NCBI GenBank assembly: GCA_905221605.1
Contig: CAJNDS010001050.1
Location: 1-38,483 of the forward strand
Length of the DNA: 38,483 nt
Origin: Symbiodinium natans
Lineage: Eukaryota; Sar; Dinophyceae; Suessiales; Symbiodiniaceae
Reading direction: 5' to 3'
Each line of letters opens with the position of its first letter. Positions within the stretch are counted from its first letter, which is position 1. A program made the position numbers and the translations under genes. The notes under the pieces were generated by a model. It was not told where the DNA came from. It was given only the letters and a program-made list of their open reading frames with translations, and made no database searches. Shown here piece by piece: positions 1-8,100 of this stretch.

Positions 1-183
1 ACCCACACCCACACCCACACCCACACCCACACCCACACCCACACCCACACCCACACCCACACCCACACACCCACACACCCACACACCCCCACACCCCCAC
101 ACCCCCACACCCCCACACCCCCACACCCCCACACCCCCACACCCCCACACACCCACACACCCCACACACCCACACACACACAC
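1..183. repeat. C/A-rich microsatellite
   Basis: Begins as a perfect 6-bp (ACCCAC) array to about 65, then shifts to ACACCC and ACACCCCC variants and ends in a short CA run. It is not a telomere, because the dinoflagellate-type CCCTAAA motif is absent. The window starts inside it, so its full length is unknown. Confidence 0.95.
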
Positions 184-411
184 TGATGGATGAGACATCT
201 GCGGAGATCGCCAGGGGGGTTGGGTTTGGGGTTGTTGAATCAAAATCACAAGCATGCTGCACCCATGCACCAACTGCTCGATGTTGTCATCATGTAGATT
301 GTTGACTGCATTGTACGAATCACCGAAGCTGAATGCTCACACCAATCATGTTGTTTCACTCATGCTGTGTCCAGTGCCACAGGGGGCCCACTGGCTAATC
401 CGATTGCAGGT
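184..411. other. Unassigned flank left of the copia insertion
   Basis: No convincing gene. A short open frame from 254 runs across the LTR border at 417, so it is not a real gene. Before the copia element inserted, this sequence was continuous with the sequence from 10182 onward. Confidence 0.6.
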
Positions 412-416
412 ACAGA
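412..416. repeat. Target site duplication ACAGA, left copy
   Basis: ACAGA abuts the first base of the 5' LTR and recurs directly after the 3' LTR at 10177-10181. Five base pairs is the usual duplication length for copia integrases. Confidence 0.85.
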
Positions 417-640
417 AGTTGAAGAATCACGAGCTTCCTTCCTCTATTGTAAAGCATGTATAGTCATGTTGTGCAGACTAGGATGACTTACCTTCTGACC
501 ATTTTTGGCTCAAGTAAAAAGGCCGCATGAGGTGCGGCTTGCACGCAGGGTTGAGGGCTTTGAGGGTCCCTGAACCTTTCTTTTGGTTGTGCCTGGTCCT
601 TCCCCTTTCAGGCTTAGGCCAGGTTCTAACCTGTTCAACT
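417..640 (+). repeat. 5' LTR (224 bp)
   Basis: Matches 9953-10176 along its whole length. It is bounded by a perfect 7-bp inverted repeat (AGTTGAA...TTCAACT). It contains a spliced-leader remnant at 499-514 and a short GCCGCA/TGCGGC hairpin just after it. No TATA box was recognised. Confidence 0.92.
499..514 (+). other. Dinoflagellate spliced-leader remnant in the 5' LTR
   Basis: Reads CCATTTTTGGCTCAAG, the 3' part of the known dinoflagellate leader (ending GCCATTTTGGCTCAAG) with one extra T. The next bases are TAAAAAGG. Leader remnants are known in dinoflagellate genes that passed through an mRNA/cDNA stage. Here the remnant sits inside the LTR and has been copied to both ends. Confidence 0.8.
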
Positions 641-652
641 GGTTATCAGCTC
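640..652 (+). promoter_or_regulatory. Minus-strand primer-binding site
   Basis: TGGTTATCAGC begins at the last base of the 5' LTR. It resembles the TGGTATCAGAGC site of many copia elements, which pairs with the 3' end of a methionine tRNA. The position is as expected; the exact tRNA is inferred. Confidence 0.7.
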
Positions 653-702
653 CGTATCGCTCTGTTTGTTCTGTAGATTTCAGGGTCTAGGATTGAGGAC
701 CC

Positions 703-1998
703 ATGGACTGCAACCCTCCTCGTGAGGAAGAGCGCATTCCAAGGCCTCTCGGTGTGAGAGGCACTCGAGGGGGCGCCGCAGCCCAGAGGAAGCGGAAAGC
801 ATATCAAATATATATCTTTCTGCGCGATCAGGACTTGGGCATCTTCGCTGATCCATCCGAAGTTCCCTTCCGTCGCCCTGACGGATCTACAAGATCCGTA
901 GTGCGCCGTCCGAGGACGGCTCCCTTTCAGGCTGTGGAAGAGCAGTCAGAAGTGATCGTTATTGACGATCAGGCCCCGGAGACTCCGCCGCCTTCTACGC
1001 CAGTTCGTCCGTTTCATCGACTTCATCCTTCAACTGTTGTTCTGAAGGCGAAGACCACGGCTCCATCACCTCCACCCGCTTCTTCGTCATCAAGCTCTTC
1101 AACTCAGAGGCCTTTGCCGGCTCCAAAGCCTTTGTTAACTCCATCGGCTTCATTGTCATCAGACATTCCGGCTCCGAAGACTCCACCGAAAGCTCCGCCT
1201 CGAAGTTTGTCATCAGGCATTCCGGTTCCAAAGACTCCACCGAAGGCTCCGCCTCGTGTGCCGGAACCTTCGCATCCTCCATCGGCTCAGGTGCTGCATC
1301 GTGTGCCGGAACCTTCGCATCCTCCGCCACCTCAGGTGACAGGAAATCCTCGTGTGATTGACTTCCGTCCCCTGAAGACAGAGGTGCTGGACTTTGAGGG
1401 TGTTAAGGTGAAGCTTACGGAACCTGCTTTCGAGAGATTCTCCTTTGGTTTGAGCTTGGATTTTCACGGAGTGTTGGATCGATATCACAAGAAGTCGACA
1501 AGCTGGACGGATCCTAGGCCCGAGTTTCCTTCAGAGTGTGTGGCAGCCTTGCGCGATCTTCATTCGTTGATTCCGCGCTACGGGGGCTTATTCTTCGTCT
1601 GCAGTTACTGTCATCACGAGGACACTAAAAGGCACGTGGTTGAGACGACAGTGAATTCCTGTGATACGCTTTTCACGCAGATCGGGGAATCGCCTATTTG
1701 CCTCATTTTCATTACGAGGAAGGCCACTGGTCCGTTGGGGAAGCGTGCAGTGCTGGAACATCTGGCAAAGGAGGTTGAGCTCCCCATCATTCACGTCGAC
1801 GACTCTGCGGATGTCTGTGACGAGTTGGCGGGCTCTGAGCACGTGATTCCTCTGCATATTGCCATTCCGAAGAGATCCAAGGGGAGTCGTGGACAGCGCA
1901 CTATTTTTCCGCGTGCTCCCGTGCCTTCCTTTGACAGCTTTCCGGAGTGTACTGACGCTATCAAAGGTCAGGTGCGGAAGTGGTTTCCGGACGCCTAA
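703..1998 (+). CDS. Copia ORF1: proline-rich protein with HAD-like domain
   Basis: 431 codons, intact, between the primer-binding site and gag-pol. Residues 1-60 are basic; about 85-215 are Pro/Ser-rich with repeated KTPPKAPPR and RVPEPSHPP units; about 240-431 form a globular domain. That domain shows the haloacid-dehalogenase (HAD) motifs in order: nucleophile Asp253 in LDFHGVLD, Ser301 in FVCSYC, Lys347 in GKRAVLEH, and the acidic pair Asp366-Asp367 in HVDDSADVCDE. The residue two after the nucleophile, normally the acid/base Asp of phosphatases, is His255, so activity may be altered or lost. The stop at 1996-1998 precedes gag-pol by 149 bases, and an in-frame stop at 2124 rules out simple frameshift fusion. 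A HAD-like protein is not a standard copia component. Domain call is from motifs only. Confidence 0.7.
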   Translation: MDCNPPREEERIPRPLGVRGTRGGAAAQRKRKAYQIYIFLRDQDLGIFADPSEVPFRRPDGSTRSVVRRPRTAPFQAVEEQSEVIVIDDQAPETPPPSTPVRPFHRLHPSTVVLKAKTTAPSPPPASSSSSSSTQRPLPAPKPLLTPSASLSSDIPAPKTPPKAPPRSLSSGIPVPKTPPKAPPRVPEPSHPPSAQVLHRVPEPSHPPPPQVTGNPRVIDFRPLKTEVLDFEGVKVKLTEPAFERFSFGLSLDFHGVLDRYHKKSTSWTDPRPEFPSECVAALRDLHSLIPRYGGLFFVCSYCHHEDTKRHVVETTVNSCDTLFTQIGESPICLIFITRKATGPLGKRAVLEHLAKEVELPIIHVDDSADVCDELAGSEHVIPLHIAIPKRSKGSRGQRTIFPRAPVPSFDSFPECTDAIKGQVRKWFPDA

Positions 1999-2147
1999 AG
2001 GTCTGGGGCTGTTCGTCCAGTTGTCCGGCGCTGAGCGCCTCCTCTGGCGACATTGAGGGGATTGCAGATCCAACCGTGAGCCTCGCCTCTTCTGCCAAAA
2101 GAAAGGGTGCGTTGAGCTGCTGCTAAGCGCTTCCACCTCTCAAGGCA

Positions 2148-5100
2148 ATGTCTTCCCCCTCAGACCCTAGCAACCAAGCTAGTTCGGTACTTGATCTATC
2201 GAGTGCCTCAGCCATGGCATTGCCGGGTGGTATCGGTTCAGATAGTGGTTCGGTTACGAGTAGTTCTGCAGTTGAGCTCCGTGAAAGGTCCCCTCCTCTG
2301 ACTAGACGGGCTTTGTCGGGACCTCGCAGAACTCGTGAGCACTCAGAACCTTACCCGAATCTAACCGCTCAAGCCTCATACACGCAGAACATCCTGAACG
2401 TAGGAGCGTCCCCACAAGAAGTCCTGGATGCCCAACGTTTGGCTGCAGCCCAAGCAGCGCAGCAAGTGGCTGATCATGCTGAGCAGCTACATGCTGTAAG
2501 GCTAGAGCAGGTAGAGAATGAGGCTAGAGGTTTGGTTGAAGCCACCGCTGAGCAAATGCGTGAGCAGTTGCAACAATACGAACATCGTTATGATGAGATC
2601 CTTCAACAGGGTCGAATCTTGGAAGAACAGCTATCCGTAGCTAAGGCTGAGCTAAGCAAAGTCGAAGCTGAACTTCAGGTTGCTCGTGCAGGGTACCAAG
2701 AGCTTGAAGCCGCCCTAACCAGCTGCCGGGGTGATAACAACTTGCTGAACTTCCAAAACACCCAGCTACGTGTTGAGTTGCAAGTCAAAGACCGTGAGAT
2801 TCAGAGACTTCGTCAGGCTGCTTTAAGCGCCACGAGTCCTGGGTCTTCACCTCCAAAGCCTGCACCTCGCCAGCAAGATGTGCCATCTGCAATTGCACCA
2901 AGTGCCTGTTCTGGTGGTTCTAGTTGGGTACATATCGGTTCGGATGGGGGCAATAATGGTGCACCTTCATTGCCGCAAGTTGTCAATGAGTCAACCCCTT
3001 GCCCTCCTGCAACCGTTTCCGACCCTCGTGTTGATCAGTTGATTGATGTCGTCCAGCAACTGCTTGCCCAAAGAAATGGCACGGATCAAGGATGCAATGA
3101 TGCATCTCCTGTTCATGAGATCGAAGAGCCTGAGAGGCAAGAGAAGCACATTGTTGACAACCGAGCTTTGTTGCATCTCAAGCTTGAACCTGTTCCTTCC
3201 GACGCTGCTGGTTTCCGAGCCTGGAAAAACGCGTTGTTGGTCCAAATTGCCAAGCTTGATATGTCAGGAGAAGGTTTGGTCGTTGAATGGCTGTCTCAGT
3301 CTTTCACAGCTGAAAAAGAAGACCTTACTGAGTCTGGTTTTCTCCCTCGCCTTGACGCTTGGATTGCTGGAGAGATGACTTCCTTGCGTGTGTTGAAGCA
3401 AGTGACTGAGTTGGAGCAAGAGGTAATTGCCTATGTTGAGTTGTGCGGCCAAGCACGGTCCCAGCCGAAAGGTCGATACATGCTTGCCCTTCTTGCTCGT
3501 CATTTCAGCATCGACCGTGTTCGAGGTACTGTGCTGACTGCTTCGACGTTGTTCCAGGTTGAAATCGGGGGAAACTCCATGCGAGATCTCCGAGACTTTG
3601 TGCAACGCGTAAGGACTGTTCTGTATGCCATACCGGTCGGACAGAGGCCAGATGATCGCCTCACTGGTGAATGGCTTTTCCACCGGGTGAAGCATATTCG
3701 AAAGTTGGAACGCATCATCGAGGATATCAGAGAATCTGCGCCAGAATCCCGTCGTCGTGAGTGGGATTACTTATGGAACAAAATACAAGATATCCTTGTT
3801 CAAGAGCGAGAAGATGCAAACTCTCACTCAGTGATGAAGTCTTTGCAAATTGCCGCTCCGCAGGCAAAGACAAAGGGAGTTCCTGCAGAGACTAAGGAGG
3901 CATCCCGGAGTTCCCCAAAGGCCAAGACTCCTGCCCCAGTGTCCACTGGACCTCCACCGAAGGCTCCAGTACCTGCAAATCCCGCACCAAGCCCCAAACC
4001 TAAGACAAAAGCTAAAGCGAAGGCAAAAGGCATGTCAGATGCAGAAAAAGCCAAGACACCTTGCATTTTCTTCAGAATGTCGTCTGGTTGCATGCATGGA
4101 GAGAATTGCAAGTACAGCCACACCCCTGATAAGACCCCTAAGGTTGACCCTAAGTCTAAGCCTAAGGCCGCCGCTTCCAAGCCCAAGTCCCCAGGAGCTG
4201 TTGCAAAAGCAGTCGTGGCAATGATGGCTGCCTCAAGCATGTGCAACATTCCTGGGAGCAACGCCTTCAGCGTTGAATGGGCTGCCGACACAGCTGCTGG
4301 TCGGCATCTTGGATCGGCGCGAGCGCTGGCAGACCAGGGAATTCCGTCGGAGTCATACAGGTCGTTTCTTGCGCACTCAGCGAGCCCTGTTACGTTCCAC
4401 ACAGGTGGTGGACCTCAGCCTGGCTCTCAGAGTTTGGGATTTGCGTCCGACAATATGCCTCTCGCCAACCACTACATGTTGGACAACTGTCCAGTTGTTC
4501 GGAGCACCGGTTTGGATGTTGAATCCGGGAAGGCCTTTATATGGTTACCTGGTTCCCTTCCTTTCTTCGTGCATGACTTGTCTAAGCTTCGGATTGATTG
4601 CGCTGAGGAGGCCAGGTTTTATGCAACGCGCATAGATGAGCATGTGCCTATTTTCACCAGCAAAGTTCAGTTTGTCCACGGCGTGGCTGCGTCAGCTGAT
4701 TCTCTTGAAAGGTCTGGTAAGGAAAGCCGAGAGCCTTCGACCCCCTTTGCCCATGATCCAGCTGAAGAGTATGCCAAAGACCTCCTAACAAAGCGTGGTG
4801 ATATTCAGCCCAATCAAGTTCGTAAGATCTTTGGACTTGTGAAGCGTGGTTCAGCACCCCGAGGGATTGAGCCGAGCAACGACTCGTCCTTTGCAGTTGG
4901 CTGCTTCCGTCGAGGTGGCGTCGTCGGTCTTTTGAAGTCTACGAAGGAGTACCCTTTCGTGACTCGTGCATTGAACCAATTTGCACAGCGTAAGGCCCCT
5001 GGACATGTTTACACCACCATCAATTTGCTGCACAATGTGTCCGCAGATCCTCACAAGGATTCCCGTAATGCTGGAATCGACAATGTTGTCATTTCGTTGG

Positions 5101-8100
5101 GGGGTTTTACCGGTGGCGGTGTTTGGGTTGAAGATGCTGCAGGAAGAGACAAATGTCCTTTTCCAAGCGTTTCGCAAATTGGCAAGATTTTGAGTTTCAA
5201 GAAAGGGGTTATCCAGTTCTCTGCCAAAAATCGACTACATGCCACGCAACCTTGGACTGGTGATCGGCTGGTGATGATCTTGTACGCAGCAAAAGATCCA
5301 GCTTCTCTTGAGCTTGATGTCTTAGATGCTCTCATAGGAGTTGGATTTCCTTTGGACAGTCACCCGCTGGTTGATGTCATTCCAGCAGAGATTGAGTCGT
5401 CCGAAGTGCCTTCCTCTTCGTCAGGGGGGCTGCCCAAAGAACATCTTGTCGAGGCAAACCCTGATGGTCCAGCTGCATCTGCGCTTCCTGAAGGGGACAA
5501 GCCTTTAGATGTGAGTTCGCCGGGAGTTCCCATTGTGGACGATGCCCATGTCAGCGATCGAGTTCGCAAATTGAGAGATGAAGCTGTGAGCGTGAAGCAT
5601 CGCTTATTCCATTTCCCAAAGAACCCGTTCTGCGATGTGTGCAATCGATCCAAACTCTTATCCCGCAGGGTGCGCCGCAAGCCTCGTGATGAGGATTCTG
5701 AGCCCGCGATGCTTGAAGCTTCTGAGTTTGGAGAGGTTATTGCAGCTGATCACATCCATGTGTTCAAGTCACCTAGTGACTCCAATGCTCCCGGAAGAGA
5801 ATATGTGGTGTTGTGCCTTCGAGATCGCTTCACAGGATTGTTTGCTGCTTACCCTGCCACAGATCGTTCAACTGATTCCATCTTGACATGCCTCAAGCGT
5901 TTTGTTGGGAGGAAAGTGTGCAGCAAACCGGTATCGCTGGTTTCTGATGCAGCAGACGAATTCAAGCTTGCTGCAGAAACCTTGGGCTGGTTACACATGC
6001 CTTCATTGCCGAACCGGTTTCCTCACAATTCTCAACTTGAGCGTGAAATTCGGTCTTTCCAAGAAGGGGTCAGGTCATCTTTTCTTGAAGCAGGGTTTGC
6101 TGTCAGACCTGAGTTGTGGACAGTGGCTTGCCGCTACGGGTCAATGGCGATGAACCTTTCGCATCCTGCTCCTCTCGAATCTGATCTCTCACGATGGGAC
6201 TTTGCAGTTGCGCACTTCGATGCCGAAGACGTCCCGCCTCGGGAATTAATCTTAGGCCAACTTGTTTTCTATCGGGCACGAGCAGATAGCAAGTTTGGTC
6301 CTAATGCCAAGCCAGGGTTGTTTGCCGGATGGAGATTGGAGCCTGGGTTCTTGTATAGGTCGGTTGTATACGTGCTGGATTTAGCCAAAGTTCGATTCAA
6401 ACTTGGTTCTTGGGAAGAGGTAATATCTGTTCCTGAAGCAGAACTGTATGTGCGATCTGGCGATCCAGTGTTTCCCCTCAAAAACGCAGCCGAACACACG
6501 CTGCAACTTTGTGGAGGAGAAGACTTCGCAATACCAGATCCTCTTCCTCTGCCTTTCTCAGGCGACCAAGCCAACATCAAGAAAAAGGCCCGAAGGATCT
6601 ACATCACCTATTCAAGATTTCTGAAGCTTGGCCCTACTCCAGGCTGTACTGCCTGTGAAAGAGACCGTTCCGACCACAATCCTGAATGTGTTGCTCGTTT
6701 TGAAAAGGCGTTCGGGGACGAGGCCAAAACTTCGTCTCAACCTTTTGAGGATCACGAGAGGCTCTTGTCTTTCGAGCATCTTGGTTTGCCTGATCTTCCG
6801 CCTGAGATCGACCCAGCCGATGAAGAAGCAGTTGAAGTGGAACTTGCTGCTTTGGGTAGGTCTACAGAAAGAGATGCTGAATCAGAGCTAGACTTCCTCA
6901 GGACGCCGGAATACGAACCTTCCATTCCCGAAGATGATGAAGCACTCCCCGGTGTTGAAGCTTTGCCTGCCTGTCGGCATCAGAAGCCTGGTGCATTGGT
7001 ACTTTATGAGTTTTGCTGCGCTCCGGATTCCATGATTGGGCACCTTGGTCCAGAACTGGGTGTTCAAGTGGTTCGGTTGTGCCGTGAAAGCATCAATCTC
7101 GAGGATCCCTTGGCCATCGATCAGCTCATCCACCAAGTCAGTGCAACTCCTGGTTGCTGCATCCATGGATCCCTTGAATGTGGACCTTGGTCAGCGTGGT
7201 CCCGCATGAACCTGGCCACTAAGCCGGGGTACCTTGAAAAGCTTACCGCCGAAAGGGAGAAATCCCGGAAGCTATTGTTGCAATTCATCCGGGTTGCTGC
7301 ATTAGTCATACTTCAGGGGGGTGAAGTAAGTTTCGAGTGGCCAAGAGACGCTGCTGGTTGGTCTTTGCCTGAGATCATTGCTTTTGTTGACCAGTTCAAT
7401 CTTCTCACCGTTGAGTTCCACGGATGCGCTTTCGGACTTGTGTCTTCCAGAGGTGGCCCAATGCTGAAGCCTTGGAAGATATTGACTAGTAGTAAGCGTT
7501 TGGCACATGACTTTGCGGCTTATCAGTGTTCACATCCTAAGCACTTCAAGCACGATACCGTTGAAGGTTCTGACTCAAGACGCTCAGCCTTTTACCCTGA
7601 GGCCATGGCCAGGGCAATTTTGGCATCTTTGTTTCCTTATGCGAAAGCATTTGTTGCACCAGCGTTGCCATGTGTGCCCACTTTTCCTCAACTTCACAGG
7701 GTTAAGGACGTTCGGCCGCCACTACCGCTCGATCTCCTGATGTTTGAGTCTGGTATGCGCCACATCCGAATCCCTGGTTACGTCCATCGGCTGTTGGATA
7801 GAAGGGAATGGACTTCCCAGCCTGCTGCGCTTGAAAAGGTCCAAGAAGAAAAGGATGGTCTTTTGAAGGCAGGTACCTGGATAGAAGAAGAGATCATGCC
7901 GAAGAGTGAGGTTCTTGCATGGGCTCGCAGGACTTCCAATGTGATCCACTTCGGAAACTTGATGGTCATCATGAGTGTGAAAGGCGCCGAACTAGAGCCT
8001 GATTCTTGGAAGCTTAAGGCGCGTATCGTCTTTCGTGGAGACGATATACGTGACCAGACTGGAATGTCTGCTGTGTTCGAAGAACTCTTCGCGTCTGCCC

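Noticed and set aside
1-183. Left-end C-rich repeat as a second telomere
   Set aside because: The unit is ACCCAC/ACACCCCC, not CCCTAAA, and differs from the right-end telomere.
254-463. 69-codon frame at the left edge
   Set aside because: It runs from flank into the LTR across the insertion border, so it cannot be an old gene.
4800-5320. AlkB-type reading of the dioxygenase domain
   Set aside because: The HKD..N and GxFTGGxxWV spacing fits TET/JBP-like enzymes better and AlkB's typical double-Arg end was not seen; kept only as an alternative.
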